NCBI GenBank assembly: GCA_017555765.1 | Contig: JAFZFT010000095.1 | Span: 1 to 38,710 of the forward strand | Length of the DNA stretch: 38,710 nt | Source: Clostridia bacterium | GTDB taxonomy: Bacteria; Bacillota; Clostridia; Oscillospirales; Acutalibacteraceae | Direction: 5' to 3' | In this document: piece by piece, positions 28,449 to 37,876 of the stretch | How positions within the stretch are numbered: position 1 is the first letter of the stretch | Layout: the number at the start of each line of letters is the position of its first letter | Position numbers and translations under genes: made by a program | Notes under the pieces: generated by a model | What the model was told of the DNA's origin: nothing | Database searches by the model: none | What the model saw: the letters and a program-made list of their open reading frames with translations, nothing else

Positions 28449-28994
28449 ATGCATAACGATGTTAAAGAAGTACTTTTTTCTGCTGAGGAACTCAAAGAAA
28501 TGGTAGAGCGTCTCGGCGCACAGATCACAAAGGACTATGAGGGTAAGAATCTGCTTCTTGTTTGTGTACTTAAGGGCTCAGTATGCTTTATGGCTGACCT
28601 TATGAGAGCTATCAAGCTTGACTGTAAAATTGACTTTATGGATGCAAAAAGCTACGGCAACAGTACCGTTACAACAGGCGTAGTAAGCATCAGCAGAGAC
28701 CTTAATTACGACATTTCCGATTATGATATCATTATCATCGAGGATATTTTCGACAGTGGACGCACCCTTGAAAAGCTTACACACGTACTTTCTGCAAGAG
28801 GACCTAAGAGCGTTGCATGTTGCTCTCTTCTTGATAAGCCTGAAAGACGTGCCCCCGGTGTAACACTTAAGCTTGAATATACAGGTGCTCAGGTGCCTGA
28901 TGCATTCGTTGTCGGATACGGACTTGACTACGATGAAAAATACCGTAACCTTCCTTATGTCGGTATTCTTAAGCCGGAAGTTTACAGCGATTAA
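28449..28994 (+). CDS. hpt: Hypoxanthine phosphoribosyltransferase
   Basis: Purine salvage: hypoxanthine or guanine + PRPP to IMP or GMP. 181 residues. LVCVLKGSVCFMADL binds the pyrophosphate side, the PRPP loop is IIIEDIFDSGRTL (about 96-108), and DFVVGYG-like DAFVVGYGLDYDEKYRNLPYVG marks the C terminus. It starts four bases after tilS with GGAAGGA upstream. It is followed 17 bases later by ftsH. Confidence 0.96.
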   Translation: MHNDVKEVLFSAEELKEMVERLGAQITKDYEGKNLLLVCVLKGSVCFMADLMRAIKLDCKIDFMDAKSYGNSTVTTGVVSISRDLNYDISDYDIIIIEDIFDSGRTLEKLTHVLSARGPKSVACCSLLDKPERRAPGVTLKLEYTGAQVPDAFVVGYGLDYDEKYRNLPYVGILKPEVYSD

Positions 28995-29011
28995 AGGAGT
29001 GACATAATACT

Positions 29012-30952
29012 TTGAATAATACTACAAATAAAGCAGCACCCAAATGGGGTAACTGGCTCTATATTATTATACCTGCGATGCTTATTCTCGGAATGGCATT
29101 TGCTGTCAGCGGAAAAACGGCGAATGAAAAGCCGGAATATTATGAAATTGTTCATTCCTTCCGCAGTTATGAAGTGAGCGAGTACACCCTTGATCTCAGT
29201 AACGGTAAGCTTGAATATAAGCTTAAAGGTGAAGATAAGCTTAAGGTCTATAATGTACCTAACGTCGATATTTTTCTCAACGATGTCCATGAGTATGTTG
29301 CTGAGTATAACTTAAACAATCCTGATGCACAGATAAAATTCGACTATGCAAAAGGCTCATCCGGATGGTGGGCAAGTATAGTTCCTATGCTTGTAATGTC
29401 ACTTCTTCTCGGTGGATTTATGTTTTACATTTACCGTAAGATGGGTCAGAATATTGCAAACGAAAACAATCGTACTCTTTCTTTCGGTAAAGCACGTGTA
29501 AAACTCGGCAAAGACAGTAAAAAGAAAAAGACCTTCAAAGATGTTGCCGGAGCAGATGAAGAAAAGGCAGAGCTCGAGGAAATAGTAGAGTTTCTTAAAG
29601 CTCCTGAAAGCTTCAGTGCTCTCGGTGCAAGAATTCCTAAAGGCGTTCTTCTTGTTGGCCCTCCGGGTACAGGTAAAACATTGCTTGCAAGAGCAGTTGC
29701 AGGTGAAGCCGATGTACCGTTTTTCTCAATTTCAGGTTCTGACTTTGTTGAAATGTATGTCGGTGTCGGTGCTTCACGAGTAAGAGACCTTTTTGATCAG
29801 GCAAAGAAAAAGTCGCCTTCAATTCTTTTCATTGACGAAATTGATGCGGTCGGACGTCACAGAGGTGCAGGTATGGGCGGCGGACATGATGAAAGAGAGC
29901 AGACACTTAATCAGCTCCTTATCGAAATGGACGGCTTTGGCGACAACGAAGGTGTTATCATAATTGCCGCAACTAACAGACCTGATATTCTTGACCCTGC
30001 ACTTTTAAGACCGGGTCGTTTTGACCGTCAGCTTACAGTTGGTTATCCCGACGTTAAGGGAAGAGAAGAAATTCTTAAGGTTCATGCTAAGAATAAGCCT
30101 CTTTCACCTGATGTGGATCTTTCTGTCATTGCTAAATCTACTGCAGGCTTTACTGGTGCAGACCTTGAAAATCTTCTTAACGAAGCTGCCCTTTCTGCAG
30201 CAAGAAAGAAGAAAAAAGCAATCACAATGGAAGAGATCGAACAGGCTACAATCAAGTGTGTTGTTGGTACTGAAAAGAAGTCAAAGAAAATCAATGAGGC
30301 CGAAAAGCGTCTTACCGCTTACCATGAGGCGGGTCATGCTGTTGCAACCTATTTCCTTCCCACTCAGGATCCTGTTCATCAGATTTCTATTATTCCTACA
30401 GGCAGAGCGGGCGGTTATACAATGCATCTTCCCGGTGAAGATGTCAGCTACCGTTCTAAGACAAGTATGATTGAGGATATCGTTGTATTCCTCGGCGGTC
30501 GAGTTGCCGAAGCTATTGTACTTGGCGATATATCTACAGGCGCTTCAAACGATATCGAGCGTGCGACTCAGCTTGCACGTGATATGGTTACAAAGTACGG
30601 TATGAGCGATGCTCTCGGACCTATTATGTTCGGCTCAGGAGACCATGAAGTATTCCTTGGCAGAGATTACAATAATATGAGAAACTATTCAGAGGCAGTT
30701 GCAAGTGATATCGACGGCGAAATCAAAAAGATTATTACTTACTGCTATGATAAATGTAAGGAAATTATTGAATCCAACAGAGATAAGCTTGACGTTGTTG
30801 CTGAGTATCTTATGGTTAATGAAAAGGTCGACGGTACAACCTTCGAGAAACTTATGAAGGGTGAAATTGTTGATGTAAAAGTGAACGATGATACTGTAAC
30901 AGATGAGCGGGTACCTTTAACTGACGAGGGCGACACTGAAATAACAGAATAA
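29012..30952 (+). CDS. ftsH: ATP-dependent zinc metalloprotease FtsH
   Basis: Membrane-bound AAA+ protease, hexameric, 646 residues. The start is a TTG at 29012, 12 bases after AAAGGAG; the next ATG (about 29078) would cut into the first membrane helix. Helix 1 (about 12-30), an outside domain, and helix 2 (about 115-138) precede the AAA module: Walker A GPPGTGKT (G216-K222), Walker [13 protein letters not shown], and the second region of homology [18 protein letters not shown]. The protease site is H438-E-A-G-H442 in YHEAGHAV. The C-terminal tail is acidic. Last gene of the operon. Confidence 0.97.
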   Translation: MNNTTNKAAPKWGNWLYIIIPAMLILGMAFAVSGKTANEKPEYYEIVHSFRSYEVSEYTLDLSNGKLEYKLKGEDKLKVYNVPNVDIFLNDVHEYVAEYNLNNPDAQIKFDYAKGSSGWWASIVPMLVMSLLLGGFMFYIYRKMGQNIANENNRTLSFGKARVKLGKDSKKKKTFKDVAGADEEKAELEEIVEFLKAPESFSALGARIPKGVLLVGPPGTGKTLLARAVAGEADVPFFSISGSDFVEMYVGVGASRVRDLFDQAKKKSPSILFIDEIDAVGRHRGAGMGGGHDEREQTLNQLLIEMDGFGDNEGVIIIAATNRPDILDPALLRPGRFDRQLTVGYPDVKGREEILKVHAKNKPLSPDVDLSVIAKSTAGFTGADLENLLNEAALSAARKKKKAITMEEIEQATIKCVVGTEKKSKKINEAEKRLTAYHEAGHAVATYFLPTQDPVHQISIIPTGRAGGYTMHLPGEDVSYRSKTSMIEDIVVFLGGRVAEAIVLGDISTGASNDIERATQLARDMVTKYGMSDALGPIMFGSGDHEVFLGRDYNNMRNYSEAVASDIDGEIKKIITYCYDKCKEIIESNRDKLDVVAEYLMVNEKVDGTTFEKLMKGEIVDVKVNDDTVTDERVPLTDEGDTEITE

Positions 30953-30958
30953 TATTTT

Positions 30959-30992
30959 GGGAGTGTTTCTGCGGAAATACTCCCGTTTTTTT
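30959..30992 (+). terminator. Rho-independent terminator of the rnj-ftsH operon
   Basis: GGGAGT-g-TTTC pairs with GAAA-t-ACTCCC (30959-30984, loop TGCG), followed by G and seven T. Confidence 0.92.
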
Positions 30993-31002
30993 ATTACTGC
31001 TC

Positions 31003-31031
31003 TTGCTATAAGTGAAAAGATGTGATATACT
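31003..31031 (+). promoter_or_regulatory. Promoter of the uppP-like/ftsK operon
   Basis: TTGCTA (31003-31008), 17 bases, TATACT (31026-31031), with TG at 31023-31024 giving an extended -10. The same TGATATACT is found at the rpsB promoter. Confidence 0.65.
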
Positions 31032-31077
31032 TTAAGTTGTGGTTTTATAACTGTTTATGTACATATAGGAGGTACTT

Positions 31078-31938
31078 ATGATAGAATATATCAAATCTCT
31101 CATAATGGGGATTGTGACCGGAATTACATCACTGTTACCAGTTTCGTCTTCAGGGCATTTCAGTGTAGGAAATAAAATTATCAGCTTTTCTGAGGATAGT
31201 AATGTATCCGCACTTTATTATTCGCTTTTTATGATTGTGTTTTCAGTTGTAATGCTGATAAGCTTCAGAAAACTTTATGTGAGACTTTTTAAGGGCGTTT
31301 CAAAAAATGCTAAGAACAATAAACTCAGATTGAACAATCTGATTATTTCAATTGCAGTTGGTATGATATTGTTTATTCCTATACCGGGGCTTGGTAAATC
31401 ACTTACTGATTATTTCAATATATTCTTTGATTCCGGAAATATTTTAAACGGTTTTCTTTCCGGTGCAGTGTCAGTTTTCACAGGACTCGTTCTTGCAGTT
31501 TCTGTATGGTACGCAAAAAACGGAAAAAACAGAAGAAAGAAAGCGGTACCTACAAAAACAGCTGTAAGAATGTCTTTGTATTCGGTTCCGGCTTATGTAA
31601 TCCCGGGTGCATCCAAGGTTGCTCTTTCGTCAGCAAATCTTGTTTTATGTGATGTTAATACAGATATCATATTCCGTGAGGTGTATTTTTACCTTGCTCC
31701 TCAGATTTTCGTTGTTAATCTCATAAGAGCGGTGATGCTGTTAGTTGGCGGTGTACATATTGACGTTATTTCGCTTGCAATCGGTGCAGTGATGGTTGTA
31801 CTTTCTGCTCTTTTGATTCTTTCAATAATCAGGAAGACAGATGCTAGAAAACTTTTTGTTTTTTTTAGTATTTATTCAGTCGTTTTCGGCATTGTAGCAA
31901 TAGCACTGACATTAATACCGATTTTATCGGGTGTATAA
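31078..31938 (+). CDS. UppP/BacA-like membrane protein with substituted active-site residues
   Basis: 286 residues, about eight membrane helices, clearly of the undecaprenyl-diphosphatase UppP (BacA) fold. Motif 1 reads GIVTGITSLLPVSSSGH (11-27) where the family has GxxEGxTEFLPVSSxGH, so the two glutamates equivalent to E. coli E17 and E21 are Thr14 and Ser18; the His (H27) is kept. Motif 2 reads IPGASKVALSS (about 175-185) where the family has PGxSRSG, so R174 has become Lys180. These residues are needed for phosphatase activity in E. coli BacA, so this copy is probably inactive as a C55-PP phosphatase or has a changed role. It has its own promoter and leads an operon with ftsK 27 bases downstream. 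Confidence 0.85.
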   Translation: MIEYIKSLIMGIVTGITSLLPVSSSGHFSVGNKIISFSEDSNVSALYYSLFMIVFSVVMLISFRKLYVRLFKGVSKNAKNNKLRLNNLIISIAVGMILFIPIPGLGKSLTDYFNIFFDSGNILNGFLSGAVSVFTGLVLAVSVWYAKNGKNRRKKAVPTKTAVRMSLYSVPAYVIPGASKVALSSANLVLCDVNTDIIFREVYFYLAPQIFVVNLIRAVMLLVGGVHIDVISLAIGAVMVVLSALLILSIIRKTDARKLFVFFSIYSVVFGIVAIALTLIPILSGV

Positions 31939-31965
31939 TAAACTTAAAATAAATGGAGTACAGAT

Positions 31966-34743
31966 ATGGCAGAGACAAAAAAGAAGAAGACAGGTACAAC
32001 AATGAAAAAAGCCACAACGGCTAAAAAGAAACCGACAAAGAAAAAATCCGCAAGCACAAGTTTGTCCGCTATAGAAAGTCACAGAAATGTGGTTATGCTT
32101 ACATACCTTCTGAGCGGTGCAGTGATGTTATGCTTCGGTTTAATTAAAGGCTCAAATATATGGTCGAGTATAAGGGGGGCATTATTCTCATTTTTTGGAA
32201 TAACCTTATATTTATTTGCTGCTTTTCTTATCGCTGTAGGCATAAAGCTTGCGCTTAACAGCTTTAAAAAGAGCTTTGCAAAAACCAATATTTCCTATGT
32301 AGCGATTGTGATTTTTATATCAGCATTTATCCATCTTTGTACAAACAGTGCAGGCGATGCCGGATTTGCCGATTGGAAGGCTAACTTCTTTAATTGCGTA
32401 TCTGAAGGTTGGGATATGGGAACTGGAGCTCTCGCTTTTGAAGGTGGTATTCTCGGTGCTGTGTTTGGTGGACTGCCGCTTCTTGCTTTCGGTAAGCCAG
32501 GCGCTTTTATAATTGTAACGGTTTGCCTTGTCGTAAGCATCCTTTATGCTTTTAACGTCAGCGTGCACTCTGTTGCTGACTTTGTATCAAAGATTATAAA
32601 CTCAGGCAAAAAGGGTCTTGATAAGACCGGAGCGAAGACAAAAGTGCGCATCGATGAGAAAAAGCGTGAGAGACAGAAGCTCAGGGAAAAGGAAGAACTC
32701 AGAAGAAAAAGAGAGCAGGAAGAAGAGGTGGAGGTTATTATCGATTCTGTACCTGAACCCCAAAAGGACAGCTTTGATTTCGATGATACAGAAATTGAGG
32801 ATTATCCCACTATTTCAGACACAGATAGCGGTCGCAGGAAGTTAACGCCATATCAACCTGAAGACAATGTATTCACTATTCCTGATAAGAAGAATACACC
32901 GGAAAATAGCGGCGTTTCTGAACGTAAGTTTGATGATGGTGATATGATTTCAAGTATCGAAGGGGATAGTGCCGAGTCTGATGTTTTTGGCGGTTCTGAA
33001 ATCGTTACTGATGACTCACTTCCGGATGATTTTATCGAAATAATAGATGACGATTTCGATGATGCTATTGAGCCTCTCGATGAAGAGTCCGAAGTTCAGG
33101 GCACAGAGCTTTCTGACAAGGATAAAAAGATTGTTGAAGACGCCGCAGATGCTGCTGATGCAAAGCAGGCGAAGAATAAGCATGACGTTGAAACTTATGT
33201 AGAGGCAAAACCTAAGAAGGAATACATACTTCCTCCGATTGACTGTCTTAATGAGGCTAAATTCGGAGCTGACGGTGACTCTGCTGATGAAATGAGAGCC
33301 ACGGCGAGAAAGCTTGTTGACGTGCTTCAGTCCTTCGGCGTTGAAACAAAGCTCATCGGTGTTTCAAGAGGTCCGTCTGTAACAAGATATGAGCTTTCAC
33401 CTGCACCGGGTGTTAAAATCAGTAAGATTACAAATCTTGCGGATGATATTGCCCTTGGTCTTGCATCAACAGGTGTACGTATTGAGGCTCCGATTCCTAA
33501 TAAATCTGCAGTTGGTATTGAGGTACCAAACAAGACACGTGCAACTGTTACGATGCGCGAAATGATTGCATCAGAGGAATACATTTCAAACAAGAATAAG
33601 AATAAGCTTCTTAATGTTGCGCTCGGTAAGGATATTACAGGTAATATTACTTGTGCTGATCTTTCAAAAATGCCTCATCTTCTTATTGCGGGTACAACAG
33701 GCTCAGGTAAATCTGTATGTCTTAACGTAATGATTGCAAGTATTCTTTATAATGCTACACCGGCTCAGGTTAAGCTTCTTATGATTGACCCGAAGCAGGT
33801 TGAATTTACTGTTTATAATGGCATTCCTCATCTTCTTGTACCGGTAATTTCTGATGCAAGAAAGGCCGCAGGTTCACTTGCATGGGCGGTTGGTGAAATG
33901 GATGCCCGTTATAAGACCTTCTCAAGCTGTGCAGTACGTGACATAGGCTCATATAACAAGTACGCAGAAGAGCATCCTGAGCTTAATCTTCAGTATATGC
34001 CTCAGATTGTTATCTTCATCGACGAGCTTAATGACCTTATGATGGTTTCACCGAAAGAGGTTGAAGACTCAATCTGTCGACTTGCTCAGAAGGCAAGAGC
34101 AGCTGGTATGCACCTTGTTGTTGCTACACAGAGACCCTCTGTTGACGTTATCACAGGTATTATCAAGGCTAATATTCCCTCAAGAATTTCTCTTTCAGTT
34201 TCATCTCAGGTTGACTCGAGAACAATCCTTGACTCAATCGGTGCTGAAAAGCTTCTCGGTAACGGCGATATGCTCTTCAATCCCGTAGGCATGTCAAAGC
34301 CCGTACGAATTCAGGGCGCATACCTTTCTGATGCTGAAATTGAAAAGATAGTAACCTTCATCAAGGATCAGGAAAAGGCTGACTATGATGACGGAATTAT
34401 GGAAGAAATCGAAAAGAATGCAGTTGTTGAAAATAACAACAAGAAAAAAGCCGGCGGTGCTGAGGGTGGAGATGAAAGCCAGTACGATGTGCTTATAGAA
34501 GAAGCTATGAATATAATCACAGGTATGGATTCTGCTTCAACTACCGTACTTCAGCGTAAGCTTTCTGTCGGATATGCTAGAGCCGCAAGAATTATGGATC
34601 AGCTTGAGCAGCTAGGGTATATTTCACCTGCAGAAGGCAACAAGCCGAGACGTGTTCTTGTTACAAGAGCTCAGTATCTTGAAAGCCGTGCAAGCGGTGA
34701 AGATACAAACGGTTCAGACGATTATGATATTTTGTCCGATTAA
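31966..34743 (+). CDS. ftsK: DNA translocase FtsK/SpoIIIE
   Basis: Pumps chromosomal DNA through the division septum. 925 residues. The N terminus is Lys-rich (about 1-33), then about four membrane helices (44-62, 70-92, 105-123, 155-200 region), and a charged linker (about 220-410) with Arg/Lys-rich then Asp/Glu-rich parts. The motor starts near 412: the alpha/beta part (GVSRGPSVTRYELSPAPGVKISKI), Walker A AGTTGSGKS (G576-K582), Walker B VIFIDELNDLMM (the common Ala after DEL is Asn), and VVATQRPSVDVITG. The gamma winged-helix domain at the end (STTVLQRKLSVGYARAARIMDQLE) reads KOPS/SRS sequences. The ATG follows ATGGAG. YgiQ starts 12 bases later. Confidence 0.96.
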   Translation: MAETKKKKTGTTMKKATTAKKKPTKKKSASTSLSAIESHRNVVMLTYLLSGAVMLCFGLIKGSNIWSSIRGALFSFFGITLYLFAAFLIAVGIKLALNSFKKSFAKTNISYVAIVIFISAFIHLCTNSAGDAGFADWKANFFNCVSEGWDMGTGALAFEGGILGAVFGGLPLLAFGKPGAFIIVTVCLVVSILYAFNVSVHSVADFVSKIINSGKKGLDKTGAKTKVRIDEKKRERQKLREKEELRRKREQEEEVEVIIDSVPEPQKDSFDFDDTEIEDYPTISDTDSGRRKLTPYQPEDNVFTIPDKKNTPENSGVSERKFDDGDMISSIEGDSAESDVFGGSEIVTDDSLPDDFIEIIDDDFDDAIEPLDEESEVQGTELSDKDKKIVEDAADAADAKQAKNKHDVETYVEAKPKKEYILPPIDCLNEAKFGADGDSADEMRATARKLVDVLQSFGVETKLIGVSRGPSVTRYELSPAPGVKISKITNLADDIALGLASTGVRIEAPIPNKSAVGIEVPNKTRATVTMREMIASEEYISNKNKNKLLNVALGKDITGNITCADLSKMPHLLIAGTTGSGKSVCLNVMIASILYNATPAQVKLLMIDPKQVEFTVYNGIPHLLVPVISDARKAAGSLAWAVGEMDARYKTFSSCAVRDIGSYNKYAEEHPELNLQYMPQIVIFIDELNDLMMVSPKEVEDSICRLAQKARAAGMHLVVATQRPSVDVITGIIKANIPSRISLSVSSQVDSRTILDSIGAEKLLGNGDMLFNPVGMSKPVRIQGAYLSDAEIEKIVTFIKDQEKADYDDGIMEEIEKNAVVENNNKKKAGGAEGGDESQYDVLIEEAMNIITGMDSASTTVLQRKLSVGYARAARIMDQLEQLGYISPAEGNKPRRVLVTRAQYLESRASGEDTNGSDDYDILSD

Positions 34744-34755
34744 AAGGAGTACTAT

Positions 34756-36624
34756 ATGAGTTTTTTACCCGTTAACAGAAAGGAAGCTATTGAAAGAGGC
34801 TGGGATGAGGTCGATTTTGTCTATGTTATAGGTGATGCGTATGTTGACCATCCGTCCTTCGGACCTGCCATCATATCCCGTGTGCTTGAGCATAACGGCT
34901 TTACTGTCGGTATTATTTCTCAGCCCGACTGGAAGGATTGCAGTGCTTTTAAAGAGTACGGCAGACCAAGACTTGGTTTCTTTGTGTCGTCGGGTAATAT
35001 TGACTCTATGGTTGCTCACTATACAGCATCTAAAAAGAAAAGAAGCGACGATGCATATACACCCGGCGGAAAGGCGGGTGCGAGACCTGACAGAGCTGTT
35101 ATAGTTTACTGTAACCGAATAAGAGAGGCTTACGGCGATGTGCCTATAGTTATCGGCGGACTTGAAGCTTCATTAAGGCGGTTTGCTCATTATGACTATT
35201 GGGATGATAAAATCCGTCGCTCAATAATATTTGACTCTCAGGCTGATATCATTTCGTACGGAATGGGCGAAAAGCAAACTGTAGAAATTGCTGAGAGACT
35301 TAGAAACGGAGAAAAAATTTCAGATATCACCGGTGTACGAGGTACCTGCTATGTCTGTGATGTCAAGGATACACCTCTTACGGGTGCAGAATGTCCTTCT
35401 TATGAAAATGTAGTCGGAAACAAGAAGGAATATGCAGTTTCCTGTCGTGTTCAGCAGGACGAGCAGGACCACATAAGAGGAAAGCTTATAAAGCAGAGAC
35501 ACGGTAACAAGATGCTTGTTCAGAACCCTCCTATGCCTCCGCTTACGACTGAAGAACTTGATGAAATCTACAGTTTACCTTATATGAGGAACTATCATCC
35601 GTCATATGAGGAGCTTGGCGGTGTGCCGGGTATTGAAGAAGTAAAATTCTCGATAACTCATAACAGAGGCTGCTTCGGTGGATGTAATTTCTGCTCGATT
35701 GCTCTTCATCAGGGCAGATACATAACCTCAAGAAGTAAGGAGTCACTTTTAAAGGAGGCTGAACTCCTCACTAAAATGCCTGACTTCAAGGGGTACATTC
35801 ACGATGTAGGCGGTCCTACCGCTAACTTCAGACAGCCTTCATGTGAAAAGCAGAAAAATCTCGGTCTTTGCAAGGGCAAAAAGTGTCTTGCACCTAAGGT
35901 TTGTCCGAATCTTGTTGCAGACCATACTGAGTATGTTGATATACTGCGTGATATGAGAAGGATAAAGGGTGTTAAAAAGGTCTTTATTCGCTCAGGTATA
36001 AGATATGATTATATGCTCAGAGACTCCGATGAGACATTTTTTAAAGAGCTTATAAGGTATCACGTCAGCGGTCAGCTGAAGGTTGCACCTGAGCACTGCT
36101 CTGCAATGGTGCTCGAAAAAATGGGTAAGCCCTATATTGATGCTTATGTCAATTTTTCAAAGCGTTATTTTGAATTAAGTAAAAGTGTAGGCAAAGAGCA
36201 GTATCTCGTACCGTATCTTATGTCTTCGCATCCGGGTTCAAGACTTGAAGATGCAATTGAGCTCGCTTGCTTTCTTAAGAAGAGAAATATCCGACCCGAG
36301 CAGGTGCAGGACTTTTATCCCACCCCAGGTACGGTATCAACCTGTATGTTTTATACGGGGCTTGATCCGTACACAATGAAAGAGGTATATGTTGCAAAGA
36401 CACCTGAGGATAAGGCTATGCAGAGAGCTTTGCTTCAGTACTATAATCCTTCAAATAAGCAGATGATAATCAAAGCACTCAGAATAGCAGGTCGGTACGA
36501 CCTTATAGGTAAGGGTGAAAAGTGTCTTGTTGACGGCAACGGACCTGTTAATCGCAATGATAACGGAAGAATGAAAAACAACAGAGGGGTAAAGCAATAT
36601 GGCAAAGCGAAGAAGAAAAAATAA
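34756..36624 (+). CDS. YgiQ family radical SAM protein (UPF0313)
   Basis: 622 residues. An N-terminal B12-binding-like region (FVYVIGDAYVDHPSFGPAIISRVLEHNGFTVGIISQP) precedes the radical SAM domain with C306-x3-C310-x2-C313 in NRGCFGGCNFCSIALHQGR, which binds a 4Fe-4S cluster. GYIHDVGGPTANF, KCLAPKVCPNL and VAPEH are family motifs, as is DFYPTPGTVSTCMFYTG near the end. The C-terminal tail is basic. The reaction of YgiQ proteins is unknown. It is preceded by AAAAGGAG and overlaps the next gene by 26 bases. Confidence 0.93.
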   Translation: MSFLPVNRKEAIERGWDEVDFVYVIGDAYVDHPSFGPAIISRVLEHNGFTVGIISQPDWKDCSAFKEYGRPRLGFFVSSGNIDSMVAHYTASKKKRSDDAYTPGGKAGARPDRAVIVYCNRIREAYGDVPIVIGGLEASLRRFAHYDYWDDKIRRSIIFDSQADIISYGMGEKQTVEIAERLRNGEKISDITGVRGTCYVCDVKDTPLTGAECPSYENVVGNKKEYAVSCRVQQDEQDHIRGKLIKQRHGNKMLVQNPPMPPLTTEELDEIYSLPYMRNYHPSYEELGGVPGIEEVKFSITHNRGCFGGCNFCSIALHQGRYITSRSKESLLKEAELLTKMPDFKGYIHDVGGPTANFRQPSCEKQKNLGLCKGKKCLAPKVCPNLVADHTEYVDILRDMRRIKGVKKVFIRSGIRYDYMLRDSDETFFKELIRYHVSGQLKVAPEHCSAMVLEKMGKPYIDAYVNFSKRYFELSKSVGKEQYLVPYLMSSHPGSRLEDAIELACFLKKRNIRPEQVQDFYPTPGTVSTCMFYTGLDPYTMKEVYVAKTPEDKAMQRALLQYYNPSNKQMIIKALRIAGRYDLIGKGEKCLVDGNGPVNRNDNGRMKNNRGVKQYGKAKKKK

Positions 36625-37495
36625 AAAAACTAAGCTTATTTCATTAGTAATCGTAATTGTACTTGCTCTTATTCTTACATATGGCGACAAGAGTAATACT
36701 GAGCCTGAAAAAATTTCTGATAAAGAAGTGCGTGTTCACTTTATTGATGTCGGTCAGGGGTCGGCTACACTTGTTTCTTACGGTGAAAATGGTATTCTCA
36801 TCGATACAAGTGAAGCAGAATACAGCAAGCGACTTGTTGATTATATTGATTCTTACGGAATCAAAACTCTGGATTATGTGATTGCGTCTCATCCTCATTC
36901 AGATCACATTGGTGGCATGGCTGATATTATAAATAAGTACCCGATCGGTACTTTTATTATGCCTGAGCTTTCTGAGAAGAACACTCCCACAACAAGAGTG
37001 TACGAGAAAATGCTTACCGCACTCGTTGAAAAGGATGTCAACGTAAAAATAGCTGAAACCGGTGAGGTTTATAATGTTCAGGACGGCATATCCTTTCAGA
37101 CTATCGGACCTTGTGAACAGGTTTCCGATCTTAACGATATGTCCGTAATGGTCAAGCTCACTATAAACGGTAACTCATTTATGGTACTTGCCGATGCGGA
37201 AAAGCAGGAGCTTTCTTCCGTATATGAGGCATATCCGAACATTAATTATAAGTCTGATGTGCTCGCTATGGGACATCACGGAAGCAGTACCTCTATTCAT
37301 GATGACTTCCTTGCAGCAGTTGATGCTGAAATTGCTGTTATAAGCTGTGGCAAGGATAACAAATACGGGCATCCTCATAATGAAGCTCTTCAGTACATAA
37401 ATGACGAAAAAATGGTTATGTATCGCACTGATATTGATGGTGATATTGTATTTAGCTGTACAGCAGATGGCTATGAAAGGGTTGAAAGTAAGTGA
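36599..37495 (+). CDS. Membrane-anchored ComEC-like metallo-beta-lactamase-fold hydrolase
   Basis: 298 residues. The start ATG at 36599 overlaps ygiQ by 26 bases and follows AGAGGGG. A basic N terminus (RRRKNKK) and a helix at about 12-28 anchor it in the membrane with the catalytic domain outside. The domain resembles the soluble C-terminal hydrolase of the competence protein ComEC: VHFIDVGQGSATLV (about 46-59), the metal motif HPHSDHIGG (about 98-106), VLADAEKQE, GHHGSS, and GHPHNEAL near 260. Such stand-alone forms are probably nucleases or phosphodiesterases; the substrate here is unknown. It lacks the ComEC channel domain. Co-transcribed with a DUF3006 gene, a frequent partner. Confidence 0.9.
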   Translation: MAKRRRKNKKTKLISLVIVIVLALILTYGDKSNTEPEKISDKEVRVHFIDVGQGSATLVSYGENGILIDTSEAEYSKRLVDYIDSYGIKTLDYVIASHPHSDHIGGMADIINKYPIGTFIMPELSEKNTPTTRVYEKMLTALVEKDVNVKIAETGEVYNVQDGISFQTIGPCEQVSDLNDMSVMVKLTINGNSFMVLADAEKQELSSVYEAYPNINYKSDVLAMGHHGSSTSIHDDFLAAVDAEIAVISCGKDNKYGHPHNEALQYINDEKMVMYRTDIDGDIVFSCTADGYERVESK

Positions 37496-37722
37496 TAAAG
37501 CTTATTGTAGACAGAATTGAAGAGGGTATAGCAGTACTCGAAAAAGAAGATCTGACACATATATCCATAAATCTTTCCGACCTTCCGAAGGGTACAAAAG
37601 AGGGGTGTGTACTTTCTTTTGATGGTACAACCTATGTACTCGATCTCGATGAAGAGGAAAGACGCAGGAAGAGAATTCTTGAAATGCAGAATTTGATCTT
37701 GAAAAAAGCAAAAAAAGATTAA
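37492..37722 (+). CDS. DUF3006 family protein
   Basis: 76 residues starting with GTG at 37492, overlapping the upstream stop by 4 bases (GTGA), with AAAGGG ten bases upstream. The N terminus LIVDRIEEGIAVLEKED and the segment LPKGTKEGCVLSFDG match the small DUF3006 fold (OB-like strands), and the end is a charged helix rich in Arg, Lys and Glu. The function is unknown. The family is often found beside ComEC-like hydrolases, as here. Confidence 0.87.
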   Translation: MIKLIVDRIEEGIAVLEKEDLTHISINLSDLPKGTKEGCVLSFDGTTYVLDLDEEERRRKRILEMQNLILKKAKKD

Positions 37723-37739
37723 TTTTTTTGAAAAAACTC

Positions 37740-37768
37740 TTGCATTTCGCAAATTCTTGTGATATACT
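37740..37768 (+). promoter_or_regulatory. Promoter of rpsB-tsf
   Basis: TTGCAT (37740-37745), 17 bases, TATACT (37763-37768), preceded by TG one base upstream (extended -10). The start site should be near 37775. Confidence 0.75.
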
Positions 37769-37775
37769 CTCAAAG

Positions 37776-37876
37776 ATAACGCACGCAAGGGGATTAGTAT
37801 GCCCGTTTCGCCTCGAGAGAGGTGTGCATACTTTAGAACCTGCGGTGGTTAAAAAAACAAAAGGAGGACATTAAAC
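37776..37876 (+). ncRNA. Structured leader of rpsB (candidate ribosomal protein leader)
   Basis: About 100 bases of leader. A main stem AGTATGC (37796-37802) / GCATACT (37826-37832) encloses an inner hairpin CCTC-GAGA-GAGG (37811-37822) with a GNRA tetraloop. A second hairpin ACC-TGC-GGT lies at 37838-37846. The Shine-Dalgarno AAAGGAGG is in a single-stranded A-rich stretch. S2 autoregulation of rpsB-tsf is known in E. coli; whether this leader binds S2 is inference. Confidence 0.45.

Noticed and set aside
33061..33240. Acidic low-complexity stretch in ftsK as a possible frameshift or fusion joint
   Set aside because: Linkers between the membrane and motor domains of FtsK are naturally variable and acidic, and the frame is continuous.
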